Part shown: positions 6,923 through 16,334 of the stretch, in pieces
Layout: each line of letters starts with the position of its first letter
Numbering within the stretch: position 1 is the stretch's first letter
Position numbers and translations under genes: made by a program
Assembly (NCBI GenBank): GCA_015059735.1
Contig: SUZX01000001.1
Span: 62,001-126,000 of the forward strand
Direction: 5' to 3'
From: Rikenellaceae bacterium
Lineage (GTDB): Bacteria > Bacteroidota > Bacteroidia > Bacteroidales > Rikenellaceae
Length of the DNA stretch: 64,000 bases
The notes under the pieces: generated by a model
Told to the model about the DNA's origin: nothing
Databases searched by the model: none
What the model saw: the letters and a program-made list of their open reading frames with translations, nothing else

Positions 6923-9172
6923 CTATTGTTCGTAAACCGTTACGACAACCTCTTTATCTATCGGGAATGTGGCGGTGGTAACTATCCAGCAATTCAACGT
7001 TTTATCCCACTCGGCTTTGAGTTTCTGTTTGCCGCATAGGACGCGCTTGGGTTTGATTATGGGCAGTTCGAGACGATAGTTACGAGCAAGTTCCTGACCT
7101 TTATAGCGGCCTTGTGTCGGCGCAATGGTGATGATTGTGGCGGGTTTGCCTTGTAACTCTGCACGTTGGTATTTCAATTGGGTTTTGGCAAAAGCCCCTT
7201 TTTCGTAGTCGAGGCTGATACCATCATCTTCGTAGAGTGTGAAAGAACCCTCGTGTCCCACTTCGGCAGGATATGCACGCAGAATAAGTGTTTTGAGCGG
7301 TGTGGTGGCCGGACGCTGAGTGTATGGCTGCATCGGCAGTGGGAAGCCAGCTTTGACATAGAGCGGGAAGGTGTTGAGGTCTTTGGAGATGGTTTCTGTG
7401 TTGCCACCCTCTTGACGCTCATGCGTAAAGAAGTCGTACCAATCGGTATCTTTTGGGAACCATACCTTTTGCGAACCGAGTTTGGTTTCAGGATTCATCG
7501 GTGAAGTGATCGGAGCGGCGAGAAGCAATTCGCCAAAGAGGAACTGCTGCGGTTGTTTGTAGGCCTCGTTGACTGTGGGATAGTTGATATACATGGCGCG
7601 GTTGAGCGGCAACATAGTTTCGTGGGTGGTGCGGACACTCGAATAGATGTAGGGCATCAGTTGCGAACGCAAGTGGTAGCTGCGACGAGCTGACGTCTCG
7701 GCTTCGGGACCATAGCACCAAGGACGACGGTCGAGTTCCTTGCGGCGAGTGGAATGAACACGCAGGGCGGCAGAGACAGCACTGAACTGCGTCCAACGGG
7801 CGTACAACTCGGGGTCGGTACCTCCGTAGAAACCACCGGTGTCGTGTACCCAATAGTAGCAACCGGCATTACCGCTGGTGGCGGTCAAGTCAACCTCGAA
7901 GGCCAGCACGTCCCAATTGGCATAGGCATCGCCCGAGAATTGGATCGGATGGCGATGGTCGCCGATACCTGCCCAACGGCTATAACCTGCACCGCGAATG
8001 CCTCTACGTTGCGAATCTTTGTACCATAGGTAGTTGATCCAGCGAAGGATGGGGGTGCGAGTCCCACGCACGGTGTTGAAGATGCGGTTTTGTTGCCAAT
8101 CGAGCCACCAGAAATCGACACCGATATCCTCCGAAGGATGATGGGCATAGCGGAAGAAATTCTCCATATATTTCGGGTCGGAGGGATCGAAGACCAAGAT
8201 GTTGCCACGGGTGGTGTCGGCACCCATAGCCTTCATGAAGTCGGTATAGGTAGCCTCATTGGGGCGGATGCCGTCGTGCGGGTGGTCGTTGAGCGAAACG
8301 GTGACACCGCGACGATGGATTTCGTCGATTAGTCCTTTGGGGTCGGGAATCAATTTCTTGTTCCATGTATAACCGGTCCAATAGTAACGGCGGGAAGAAC
8401 CCATGCCGCGAGTGGCATCGGTGGTATGCCAAGCCATGTCGAAGACGATGTTGTCGATCGGGAAGTCGTGTTCGCGGTAGCCGTCGATCACACCCAAGAA
8501 CTCGTCGGCAGTATAATCCCACCAGCGGCAGTACCATACGCCATGCACATATTTGCGGGTCATGGGGACATGGCCGCTGATTGTACCCAAATCTTTGAAA
8601 GCGGCGGCGAAGTCTTGGCTGTAAATGAAAAAGTAGAAGTCTTGCAGGTGGTTTTTGGTGTCGCGCATCTGCAACTGATCGTTGATGATCAGATCAGTAT
8701 TAGTGTCGTTGTAGAAATACCACCCCGATTTTGTTAATATACCATGTTCACGCGGAACCGCCTTTTTTACACGGTCGAGGGTGGCAATGGCTCCCCAAAG
8801 TTGGCCGCTCGGACGTGCCGTAGGTACAAAGTTGACCTCTTTGCCTTTGTGTCGGAAGATGAATTTGGTATTCATCTGCGCAAAGGGCAGGTTATCGTCT
8901 TGTACACGCAGAGTGAATTTCGAGGTGGAGATAACCACCCAATCGTTGGGCTCGCGGGTCAGGACATACTCGGTGGTTGTTGGGCGATTTTGGGCGAAAT
9001 GGGTCTTTTCATCGACGAAACGACCTTCGACCGCATATTCCAAGCGCACAAGAGTTGGTGAGATGATCGAGATGCGCTTGTTGCGCAGTACCACAGGGCC
9101 GGTTTCGGCATGGAGCGGCAATGCGGAGAGAGCCAACACCAAAACCATAAAAACTTTGAGTAGTTTCTTCAT
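6923..9172 (-). CDS. Secreted glycoside hydrolase family 31 enzyme
   Basis: 749 residues with a signal peptide (to about 22, LPLHA). Domain order follows GH31: an N-terminal beta-sandwich (about 25-200), a (beta/alpha)8 barrel (about 205-540) and C-terminal beta domains. The nucleophile candidate is Asp358 in DFWWLDWQQ and the acid/base candidate Asp415 in FSGDAYANW. GH31 enzymes retain configuration and act on alpha-linked glucosides, xylosides and related sugars. The region around the nucleophile departs from the common GWWxDxxE form, so the substrate (glucose, xylose, galactose or GalNAc type) is left open. It stands alone, without SusC/SusD neighbours. The preceding -7/-33 pair is plausible. 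Confidence 0.88.
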   Translation of the reverse strand: MKKLLKVFMVLVLALSALPLHAETGPVVLRNKRISIISPTLVRLEYAVEGRFVDEKTHFAQNRPTTTEYVLTREPNDWVVISTSKFTLRVQDDNLPFAQMNTKFIFRHKGKEVNFVPTARPSGQLWGAIATLDRVKKAVPREHGILTKSGWYFYNDTNTDLIINDQLQMRDTKNHLQDFYFFIYSQDFAAAFKDLGTISGHVPMTRKYVHGVWYCRWWDYTADEFLGVIDGYREHDFPIDNIVFDMAWHTTDATRGMGSSRRYYWTGYTWNKKLIPDPKGLIDEIHRRGVTVSLNDHPHDGIRPNEATYTDFMKAMGADTTRGNILVFDPSDPKYMENFFRYAHHPSEDIGVDFWWLDWQQNRIFNTVRGTRTPILRWINYLWYKDSQRRGIRGAGYSRWAGIGDHRHPIQFSGDAYANWDVLAFEVDLTATSGNAGCYYWVHDTGGFYGGTDPELYARWTQFSAVSAALRVHSTRRKELDRRPWCYGPEAETSARRSYHLRSQLMPYIYSSVRTTHETMLPLNRAMYINYPTVNEAYKQPQQFLFGELLLAAPITSPMNPETKLGSQKVWFPKDTDWYDFFTHERQEGGNTETISKDLNTFPLYVKAGFPLPMQPYTQRPATTPLKTLILRAYPAEVGHEGSFTLYEDDGISLDYEKGAFAKTQLKYQRAELQGKPATIITIAPTQGRYKGQELARNYRLELPIIKPKRVLCGKQKLKAEWDKTLNCWIVTTATFPIDKEVVVTVYEQ

Positions 9173-9201
9173 AACAAATGATAATTAAATTAATTTCGGT
9201 G

Positions 9202-9232
9202 TAAAGTTATTATTATTTTTTAATAATAACAA
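9202..9232 (-). promoter_or_regulatory. GH31 gene promoter candidate
   Basis: The minus strand has TTG (9230-9232), then 20 bases, then TAACTTTA (9202-9209), one mismatch from TANNTTTG. Leader about 35 nt. Confidence 0.45.
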
Positions 9233-9243
9233 CACGGATTGAT

Positions 9244-12063
9244 CTACACTCCCATTTTCTTTAAGAATCGGCCGGTGTAGCTGCGGGGAGATTGGGCGAT
9301 GTCGTGCGGGGTGCCGGTGGCGAGGATCTCACCACCCTCCGCTCCTCCTTCGGGGCCGATATCGATCAGGTGATCGGCAACTTTGATCACATCGAGGTTG
9401 TGTTCGATAACGATTACGGTGTTGCCCCGATCGACGAGTTTGTTCAGAACATCGAGCAGCAGGCGGATATCCTCAAAATGAAGGCCAGTGGTCGGCTCGT
9501 CAAGGATGTAGAGCGTGCGTCCTGTATCGCGTTTGGAGAGTTCGCTCGATAGTTTGATGCGCTGGCTCTCTCCGCCCGAAAGGGTCGTGCAGGGTTGACC
9601 GAGGGTCAAATAACCTAAACCGACATCCTGTATGGCTTTGAGTTTTTGGTAGATGGCAGGGATGTTCTCGAAAAACTCTACGGCCATGTTGACGGTCATG
9701 TTCAGCACGTCGTTGATCGATTTGCCTTTGTATTTCACTTCGAGTGTTTCGCGGTTGTAACGGTTGCCACCGCATGCTTTGCAGCGCACATAGACATCGG
9801 GGAGGAAATTCATCTCGATCGTTTGAACTCCGGCGCCGCGACACTCTTCGCAACGTCCACCTTTGACATTGAACGAGAAACGACCGGCTTTGAATCCTCG
9901 GATCTGAGCATCGGGAGTCATCTCGAAAAGGGCGCGGATGTCTGAGAAGACACCGGAATAGGTTGCAGGATTGGAGCGTGGAGTACGGCCGATGGGTGAT
10001 TGATCGACAACAACGAGCTTGTCGATGTTGTCGAGTCCCTCGATTGCATCATAGGCCAATGGCTGATCGAGGGAGCGGTAGAGTTTTTGCGAGAGGATCG
10101 GGCGCAGGGTTTCGTTGACAAGGGTTGATTTTCCAGAGCCGCTGACACCTGTAACGCAAATAAACTTGCCAAGCGGAAATTCGGCGGTAACCTTTTTGAG
10201 GTTATTGCCAGAGGCTCCGCGGATGATGATGCTCCGACCGTTGCCGGCACGGAGTTGTTTGGGGATCTCAATGCGACGACGACCGGTGAGGTAATCGGCA
10301 GTGATCGAGTCGGATTGTAAAATATCATCGAAAGAGCCGGCGGCGACGATCTTACCCCCTTTGCGACCGGCATACGGGCCTACATCGATGATGAAATCGG
10401 CGGCACGCATCATCTCCTCGTCGTGTTCGACGACGATTACCGAGTTGCCGGTATCGCGTAACTCTTCGAGGCTGCGGATCAAACGTTGGTTGTCGCGTTG
10501 GTGTAGGCCGATGGAGGGTTCGTCGAGAATGTAGAGCACGTTGACGAGTTTTGAGCCGATCTGTGTAGCCAACCGGATACGTTGGCTTTCGCCACCCGAC
10601 AGCGAACGCGAAGCACGAGACAAGGAGAGATAGCCCAACCCTACGTCTAATAGGAAATGAAGGCGTTCGCGGATCTCCTTGACGATTTCCTGTGCGATGC
10701 GTTGTTCTTTGTCGGTTAGATACTCTTCGATATGTTGCATCCATTCGGAAAACTCGGCAATGGACATGGCTGAAACTTCGGCGATGTTTTTTCCTCCAAT
10801 GCGGAACTGCAAAGCCTCTTTTTTCAGGCGGGTACCCCCACAAAGCGAGCAGGGACGATAAGCTAAAAATTGTTCGCGCCATTTGCGGCCGCGAGTAGAG
10901 TCATCGTCATCGATGCTGCCGATATATTCGGCGACACCTTCCCATGCAACGAGTTGTGTGCCTCCGGTACTGCCATAGTCGGTGAAGTTTACGGTCAGTG
11001 GCTCGGAGTCGCCATAAAGTACGGCATTCAAGGCCTCGGCGGAGAGTGATTCGATCGGGTCGTCGAGGGTGAAATCGTGGCGGTGTCCCAATGTTTCGAG
11101 CAGGGCAAAGAGGGTGTTGTTTCGGAATTTACCCAATGGCTCGATTGCTCCGCTGCGCAACGACAATTGTTTGTCGGGAATGATTTTCGAGAGATCGAAG
11201 ATTGCTTCGATACCCAATCCGTTGCAATGGGGGCAGGCTCCTTTCGGGGAGTTGAACGAGAAGGTATGAGGGGCGGGATCTTCGAAAGCTACACCTGTGG
11301 AGGGGCACATGAGGTGGCGCGAATAAAAACGCAGTTGCTCGGTACCATAATCATAGACAGCCATCGTTCCTTTGCCTTGTCGCATGGTCTCTTTGAGTGA
11401 AGTGGCGATACGGTCGTGTGCCTCTTTGCCGACAATCAGGCGATCGACAATCAATTCAATGGTATGGATCTTATAACGATCCAAGCGCATGCCGGAGGAT
11501 ATTTCGCGAATCTCGCCATCGATACGGGCATAGATATAGCCCTTTTTGGCTAACGACTCAAATAGTTCGCGGTAGTGACCTCTGCGACCTTTGACCACCG
11601 GAGCCATCAATGCGATGCGGCGACCGGCAAATCCTTCGAGGATCAATTCGACGATACGGTCGTCGGAGTAATGGACCATCTCCTCGTCGGTGATCGGAGA
11701 GTATGCACGAGCGGCACGGGCGTATAGCAGGCGTAGGAAATCGTTGATTTCGGTAATGGTGCCGACAGTGGAACGGGGATTTTTGTTGGTGGTTTTCTGC
11801 TCGATAGCAACCACCGGACTCAATCCCGTGATTTTATCGACATCGGGACGCTCCATTGTTCCGACGAATTGTCGAGCGTAGGTCGATAAGGTTTCCATAT
11901 AACGTCGCTGGCCCTCGGCATAGATGGTATCGAAAGCCAAAGAGGATTTCCCCGAACCGGAAAGACCCGTGACGACCACCAATTTGTGGCGGGGAATCTC
12001 CAAATCGACATTTTTTAAGTTATGAACCCGAGCACCGAATATTTTGATTGTATCCTCTTTCAT
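9244..12063 (-). CDS. uvrA: Excinuclease ABC subunit A
   Basis: DNA-damage recognition ATPase of nucleotide excision repair, working with UvrB and UvrC; 939 residues, normal length. Seen: the first Walker [15 protein letters not shown] near residue 34, the second [13 protein letters not shown] near 640, two LSGGESQRI signatures, and a complete zinc finger in the C-terminal half (CEECRGAG... CKACGG). The first zinc site is degenerate: where most UvrA proteins have CPxC, this one reads CPSTG before the intact CPHCNG pair. The gene is monocistronic. Confidence 0.97.
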   Translation of the reverse strand: MKEDTIKIFGARVHNLKNVDLEIPRHKLVVVTGLSGSGKSSLAFDTIYAEGQRRYMETLSTYARQFVGTMERPDVDKITGLSPVVAIEQKTTNKNPRSTVGTITEINDFLRLLYARAARAYSPITDEEMVHYSDDRIVELILEGFAGRRIALMAPVVKGRRGHYRELFESLAKKGYIYARIDGEIREISSGMRLDRYKIHTIELIVDRLIVGKEAHDRIATSLKETMRQGKGTMAVYDYGTEQLRFYSRHLMCPSTGVAFEDPAPHTFSFNSPKGACPHCNGLGIEAIFDLSKIIPDKQLSLRSGAIEPLGKFRNNTLFALLETLGHRHDFTLDDPIESLSAEALNAVLYGDSEPLTVNFTDYGSTGGTQLVAWEGVAEYIGSIDDDDSTRGRKWREQFLAYRPCSLCGGTRLKKEALQFRIGGKNIAEVSAMSIAEFSEWMQHIEEYLTDKEQRIAQEIVKEIRERLHFLLDVGLGYLSLSRASRSLSGGESQRIRLATQIGSKLVNVLYILDEPSIGLHQRDNQRLIRSLEELRDTGNSVIVVEHDEEMMRAADFIIDVGPYAGRKGGKIVAAGSFDDILQSDSITADYLTGRRRIEIPKQLRAGNGRSIIIRGASGNNLKKVTAEFPLGKFICVTGVSGSGKSTLVNETLRPILSQKLYRSLDQPLAYDAIEGLDNIDKLVVVDQSPIGRTPRSNPATYSGVFSDIRALFEMTPDAQIRGFKAGRFSFNVKGGRCEECRGAGVQTIEMNFLPDVYVRCKACGGNRYNRETLEVKYKGKSINDVLNMTVNMAVEFFENIPAIYQKLKAIQDVGLGYLTLGQPCTTLSGGESQRIKLSSELSKRDTGRTLYILDEPTTGLHFEDIRLLLDVLNKLVDRGNTVIVIEHNLDVIKVADHLIDIGPEGGAEGGEILATGTPHDIAQSPRSYTGRFLKKMGV

Positions 12064-12117
12064 AATCGTGAAACGCTATGGCGGCAGATTTATTGAAATC
12101 TGACATGGCGAATTGTG

Positions 12118-12125
12118 CAAAGATA
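12118..12125 (-). promoter_or_regulatory. uvrA promoter -7 element
   Basis: The minus strand reads TATCTTTG, an exact -7 consensus, 55 bases before the start codon. No clear -33 TTG. No SOS-type operator could be judged. Confidence 0.55.
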
Positions 12126-12203
12126 CGGAAGATTATTCGAAAAAAGTATTTGTTGCAGAGATAATGCCGAAAAGATTTTCAAGGAAGAGTGGTATAACAA
12201 TAA

Positions 12204-12235
12204 TTGAGGGTCGCCGAAAGTTCGGTGACCCTCAA
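12204..12235 (-). terminator. Terminator of the hydrolase pair
   Basis: A 15-bp stem (12204-12218 with 12221-12235, one G-T) with a tight loop, followed on the minus strand by TTATTGTTAT. It lies 32 bases after the 12267-13268 gene. Confidence 0.7.
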
Positions 12236-12266
12236 AAGTGAGAATGTATTATAACGGATGGTATCC

Positions 12267-13268
12267 TTATTTCTTTTTCTTGGATTTACCCGCTTTGTTT
12301 TTTTGATAGATAAGGTAATAGGCACCTGTTTTGTTATAGTCATCCTCGCGATAGTAAGGCTTATCTGCATGTTTTTTGCCATAAACCACATGATAGTCGT
12401 TGTGGCCGGCACCTTTGACCTCGACTTTTTCCCAGTTGAACTCCCAACCGTTTTGTTTAGCAACTTTTTTGGCGATTTTGTAGATGTTACGGCCGCGATC
12501 ACAACGCTGCTTGCCTTGTGTAAGAGCGGGATCATTTGTCGGAACATGTTCTCCCATTGTTGCGGTATCGAGTGTACCGATGTGTACATAGAGCTTGCGC
12601 GAGAGATATTTGCGGAGATACTCTTCTTTGGCGGTAGGAGCTCCTTTGACCGAATAGGGCCAACCATATATTTTCCCGGTTTTCTTGCTCTTCAAGCCCT
12701 CGACCAACGGGAATGTCCAGTTGCCCGGGTTGGAAGCTACGCCGATATTGAGGCGGGCATTGGGCATTGTGGCGGCAAAACGGTGGGTAAACTGACCACC
12801 AGCCGAGTGTCCGTGCATGTCGTATACCTCGGCGGTTGAGCCAGTAACCTTTTTGAAGTGGTCGAAGATGGCTTCAATGGTGTTGTAGGTCCATTTCTCT
12901 TGCGGACGTACTTTACCTTTGCGCATAACCCCACCAAACTGATACTCCCAGCCGCGATAGTGTTTGAGTGAATACTCGGGGGCGATGACAATGAATCCAT
13001 CGCGCTCGGCAAATTTTTTCCAAAGATCACGCGATCTGTAACCGCGACGTTTGGCCCCGTGCAACGAGAAGAGTACACGCATGTTTTTGATATCACCCTG
13101 CGTGGGGACATAGTAATAGACGGTAATGGGTTTGTCTTTGAGCGGGGCATAACCCGTATAGACAAATTTTCCTGCGCCACGCTGGTAGGGTTGCTGCTCT
13201 TGTGCATGGAGCGGTGTAACACTCCATGCAACAAGAAGAACGAACGAAAGGAAAATCTTACGTAACAT
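12267..13268 (-). CDS. Secreted alpha/beta hydrolase, paralogue B
   Basis: 333 residues; signal peptide to about residue 22 (TPLHAQ). An alpha/beta-hydrolase fold with a nucleophile elbow GHSAGG (Ser in GxSxG, about residue 153), an oxyanion-side LFSLHGAKR segment (about 68-76) and a late GAGHNDYH stretch carrying the candidate catalytic His. A very basic tail (KNKAGKSKKKK) ends it. Homologues are annotated as esterases or poly(3-hydroxybutyrate)-type depolymerases; the substrate here is unknown. It lies 12 bases after a close paralogue and is most likely co-transcribed with it. Confidence 0.8.
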   Translation of the reverse strand: MLRKIFLSFVLLVAWSVTPLHAQEQQPYQRGAGKFVYTGYAPLKDKPITVYYYVPTQGDIKNMRVLFSLHGAKRRGYRSRDLWKKFAERDGFIVIAPEYSLKHYRGWEYQFGGVMRKGKVRPQEKWTYNTIEAIFDHFKKVTGSTAEVYDMHGHSAGGQFTHRFAATMPNARLNIGVASNPGNWTFPLVEGLKSKKTGKIYGWPYSVKGAPTAKEEYLRKYLSRKLYVHIGTLDTATMGEHVPTNDPALTQGKQRCDRGRNIYKIAKKVAKQNGWEFNWEKVEVKGAGHNDYHVVYGKKHADKPYYREDDYNKTGAYYLIYQKNKAGKSKKKK

Positions 13269-13280
13269 TGGAAAGAAAAA

Positions 13281-14273
13281 TTATTTTGTCTTTTTGTCTT
13301 TTTGGAAGATCAGGTAGTAGGCTCCGGTCTTGGAGTAGTTATCTTCGCGGTAACGAGTTTTGCCATCGTTGACCTTACCGTAGGCCATACCGCGACCTTT
13401 GTGGCCCATATCTTTAACCTCGGCTTTGCCCCAATTGAACTCCCAACCGTTTTTCTTGGCAACTTTCTTGGCTGTTTTATATGCGTTGCGACCACGATCT
13501 AAACGGTGTTTTCCTTGTGTGAGAGATGCATCGTTTTTCGGAACATGTTTGCCGATGGTTGCGGTGTCGAGTTTTCCGACTTGCACATAGAGTTTGCGTG
13601 AGAAATATTTTTTGAGGACATCGTCTTTGGCCAGCGGAGTGCCTTTAACCGAGTAAGGCCAGCCATATACTTTGCCGGTTTTCTTGCTTTTCAAACCTTC
13701 GGCCAACGGGAATGTCCAGTTGCCCGGATTGGAAGCTACGCCGATATTCAGACGGGCATCGGGCATGGCCAAAGCGAAACGGTGGGTAAACTGACCACCG
13801 GCTGAGTGCCCGTACATATCATATACCTCGGCGGTAGAGCCGGTGTGTTTCTTAAAGTGGTCGAAAATAGCTTCAATTGAATTGTAGGTCCATTTTTCAC
13901 GCGGTTGTACCTTGCCACGACGAGCCACGCCACCGAACTGATACTCCCACTCACGATAGTATTTGCCGATATACTCGGGCGAAAGAACGATGAAGCCGTC
14001 ACGCTCGGCGAACTTGCGCCAAATGGCAATACCGCTTTTACCGCTACGCTCGGCACCATGCATCGAGAAGAGTACGCGCATGTTTTTGATATCGCCTTTC
14101 TTCGGGATGTAGTAATAAACGGTGATGGGTTTGTTTTTGAGCGGTGCATACTCTGTGAAAACAAACTTGCCTACTCCACGATGGTAGAGTTGCTCTTGCT
14201 TTTCTTGGGCATAGAGCGAAGTTGTGGCCAATGCAACGATGGCAACGAATGAAAGGATGAGTTTTTTAATCAT
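13281..14273 (-). CDS. Secreted alpha/beta hydrolase, paralogue A
   Basis: 330 residues, signal peptide to about 22 (SLYAQ). Same architecture as its neighbour: LFSMHGAERSG, then GHSAGGQFTHRF, then DMGHKGRG near the end. Long blocks are identical between the two (for example NIGVASNPGNWTFPL and GLKSKKTGK), so this is a recent tandem duplication. It is the promoter-proximal gene of the pair. Periplasmic or surface hydrolase of unknown substrate. Confidence 0.8.
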   Translation of the reverse strand: MIKKLILSFVAIVALATTSLYAQEKQEQLYHRGVGKFVFTEYAPLKNKPITVYYYIPKKGDIKNMRVLFSMHGAERSGKSGIAIWRKFAERDGFIVLSPEYIGKYYREWEYQFGGVARRGKVQPREKWTYNSIEAIFDHFKKHTGSTAEVYDMYGHSAGGQFTHRFALAMPDARLNIGVASNPGNWTFPLAEGLKSKKTGKVYGWPYSVKGTPLAKDDVLKKYFSRKLYVQVGKLDTATIGKHVPKNDASLTQGKHRLDRGRNAYKTAKKVAKKNGWEFNWGKAEVKDMGHKGRGMAYGKVNDGKTRYREDNYSKTGAYYLIFQKDKKTK

Positions 14274-14310
14274 AGTTTGAATTAATGGTTTGTAATCAAA
14301 ATAATTTGAG

Positions 14311-14318
14311 CAAAGGTA
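14311..14318 (-). promoter_or_regulatory. Promoter -7 element of the hydrolase pair
   Basis: The minus strand reads TACCTTTG, an exact -7 match, 38 bases before the start of paralogue A. The -33 element is not evident at the usual spacing. Confidence 0.5.
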
Positions 14319-14412
14319 TTAATTTTTTACAAAATAAATACGATTTGAGCAGAAAGTGAAAAGATGAGAGTGTGCATTTTTTTAACACACAACATGTGTT
14401 ATGGTGCGAAGA

Positions 14413-14454
14413 CATGAAAAAAGTCTGTTGTAACCAACTGGTTGCAACAGACTT
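14413..14454 (-). terminator. Terminator of the zinc-ribbon/SPFH array
   Basis: A 15-bp stem (14421-14435 with 14440-14454, one G-U) with a 4-nt loop, followed on the minus strand by a TTTTT run (14416-14420). It ends the long array that begins upstream at 26633 or beyond. Confidence 0.85.
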
Positions 14455-14523
14455 GAAGGGCTTATTTCAATAGAATTGTCAGCCGATGAAACTTTTCTTC
14501 GGATTCGTTTTAATAATTATACC

Positions 14524-16020
14524 CTACTGCATGGACTCCGGTGCTGGAATCAGGAATAAGGCGATTAGGATTAATAAGAGTACGAGCAGAACGATCAACA
14601 CGTTGCGTTTCCAACCTCCTTTGCGAGCCGGTATCGGTGTATCGTAACCGGCAAAAGCTTTGTCGGTGGATTGGCCGGCTTGGGTTTTGGGGGGCTGTTT
14701 GCCTCCATTAAGTCGGTTTAACTCCTCGGCCATGCGTTGCGAACGGTCAGCGGCCAAAGCGGCTTGTTGTTCGGCGCGTCGCTGTTCAGCGGCACGGCGG
14801 GCCTGCTCTTCGGCTTCGCGACGTGCTTCGGCTTCGCGGCGGGCTTGTTCTTCGGCTTCGCGTGCTGCTTTGGCCCGTGCTTCTTGTGCTTCTGCCAATT
14901 CTTGGATTACCTTTCCGAGTCGAAGGATGTGCACGAAGATAAACATCTCCTCCTGAGTATAAGCTCCGTTGTCAAGGCTGATGCCCTCGGCCATAAATCG
15001 TTCCAAAACGTGATATACGGCTTTCAGAGGTTGCGAAAGATCGGTTTCACGGATTTGCTTGAAGAGTTCGTTTGCGCGCGACAACATCTCTTTGTCGAGG
15101 ACATCGCAACCGCGTGCGATGAAATAGATGGTTTCGGCTAATCGGAGATCGTCGTCGTGTTCGGAGAATGTCTGGCGAAGGCGATCGATGGCAGCCCCTC
15201 CCTTTGGAGAGCCTTGTTCGCAATAGGGCAAGAACCCCCAAAAGCGTTGCCAATAGTTGTCGGTGATCTCTGCTTCGTAGCGTTTGATGGATTCGGTCGG
15301 CTTGATAATGGCCAGCGCCAAGAAATACCAATATGCTACGGTATAGTTTTGTGAGCCATCGTGCAGCACGGACAGCGTTTCCCATGCGGAGAGTACCTCT
15401 TTGGGGGTCGAGGCATTTTGCAATCGTTTGATGGCTCCCTCCAATTCGGCTTGTTGCACGGTGCTTAATGTGACACTTTTGCTGTCGGGTGTTTGTTGCA
15501 ACTCGCGCAAAATCTTCACTTGTGCATCATCGCTGATTTGCAATCGGCGGGCTTCGATGTCCAATTGGCGTTTGCGGGCACTGTCTAATGCTCCTTCGCC
15601 CATTACGCGGGTGGCATATGTTCGAAATGTTTCCTGCGCCTCTTGTTCGCATTTCTCACACCGCTTCGATGTTTCCACATAATATTCCATAGCCACCGGT
15701 TTGCTGCATTTGGGGCAGACAACGCTGTGATCCATATAGATGCGTTTGCCGGAAACGGCACATACGACTGTTGTGTGAGAATGGTCTTCGGTGAGATTGT
15801 TGTGGATGGTGATGTTCGACGCTTCGTATTTATCTTGCCTGCCGATGATCGTGCTTTCGTTGATCAGGTTGTTGTTGCCGCCGACCAATTGATCGAGGTT
15901 TTCGGACTCGGAGGTTGTGGCTGCACGTCCGATGGTTATCGAACTGCATTCGCTGCCGCATTCCGGACAGAACCGAATGTCATCTTGCAGTGAAGTTCCG
16001 CATTTGGGGCACTTTTTCAT
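14524..16020 (-). CDS. Zinc-ribbon protein with coiled coil and C-terminal membrane anchor
   Basis: 498 residues, no signal peptide. An N-terminal zinc ribbon (Cys4, Cys7, Cys18, Cys21) is followed by a Ser/Asn-rich linker with an ITIHNNL strand. A second cysteine cluster (about 87-125: CAVSGKR, then CPKC, then CEKC) forms a probable treble-clef site. A helical TPR-like region (about 150-370) follows, then a strongly charged Ala/Glu/Arg coiled coil (about 375-430), and one hydrophobic segment (VLIVLLVLLLILIALFLI) six residues from the end. This predicts a cytosolic protein tail-anchored in the inner membrane. It is the last gene of the array and shares the N-terminal ribbon type with three other array members. 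Function unknown. Confidence 0.75.
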   Translation of the reverse strand: MKKCPKCGTSLQDDIRFCPECGSECSSITIGRAATTSESENLDQLVGGNNNLINESTIIGRQDKYEASNITIHNNLTEDHSHTTVVCAVSGKRIYMDHSVVCPKCSKPVAMEYYVETSKRCEKCEQEAQETFRTYATRVMGEGALDSARKRQLDIEARRLQISDDAQVKILRELQQTPDSKSVTLSTVQQAELEGAIKRLQNASTPKEVLSAWETLSVLHDGSQNYTVAYWYFLALAIIKPTESIKRYEAEITDNYWQRFWGFLPYCEQGSPKGGAAIDRLRQTFSEHDDDLRLAETIYFIARGCDVLDKEMLSRANELFKQIRETDLSQPLKAVYHVLERFMAEGISLDNGAYTQEEMFIFVHILRLGKVIQELAEAQEARAKAAREAEEQARREAEARREAEEQARRAAEQRRAEQQAALAADRSQRMAEELNRLNGGKQPPKTQAGQSTDKAFAGYDTPIPARKGGWKRNVLIVLLVLLLILIALFLIPAPESMQ

Positions 16021-16053
16021 ACTCTTTCGGTGTTGTAGTTCGCTTTTATTTGT

Positions 16054-16320
16054 TTAAGGTTCGGGATTTTCGAGGGCCGTTGGCTCGGAACTCAATGTCG
16101 GGGCGATTGTTTCCACAATTAACCAGCCATGACTCTCTGTTCCTGAGATAACCACCTCAGCACCCTTGTACGGTTCGAAATAGGGATCATTGACAGGGTA
16201 TTGTCCCTCGCGGCATAATTGCAATTCGCCTTCTGCGTGTTCTAAATAGGCGTAACAACCCTCCGATTTTGTTCCGACATTTTCGATCCGAAGTTCGATT
16301 TTTCCCTTGTATTCTTTCAT
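16054..16320 (-). CDS. Small beta-rich protein of the zinc-ribbon array
   Basis: 88 residues from the ATG at 16320 (MKEYKGKIELRIENVG); upstream in-frame codons overlap the preceding gene's end and encode an unlikely N-terminus, so the internal ATG was chosen. The pattern of short strands (GKIELRI, GCYAYLE, GAEVVISG, HGWLIVETI) suggests a small OB- or SH3-like barrel, with an acidic Pro-rich tail. No signal peptide. It sits 14 bases after the SPFH gene and 33 before the tail-anchored zinc-ribbon gene, so it is probably part of the same unit. The family is not recognised. Confidence 0.6.
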   Translation of the reverse strand: MKEYKGKIELRIENVGTKSEGCYAYLEHAEGELQLCREGQYPVNDPYFEPYKGAEVVISGTESHGWLIVETIAPTLSSEPTALENPEP

Positions 16321-16334
16321 GTTGAGGCAATTGG

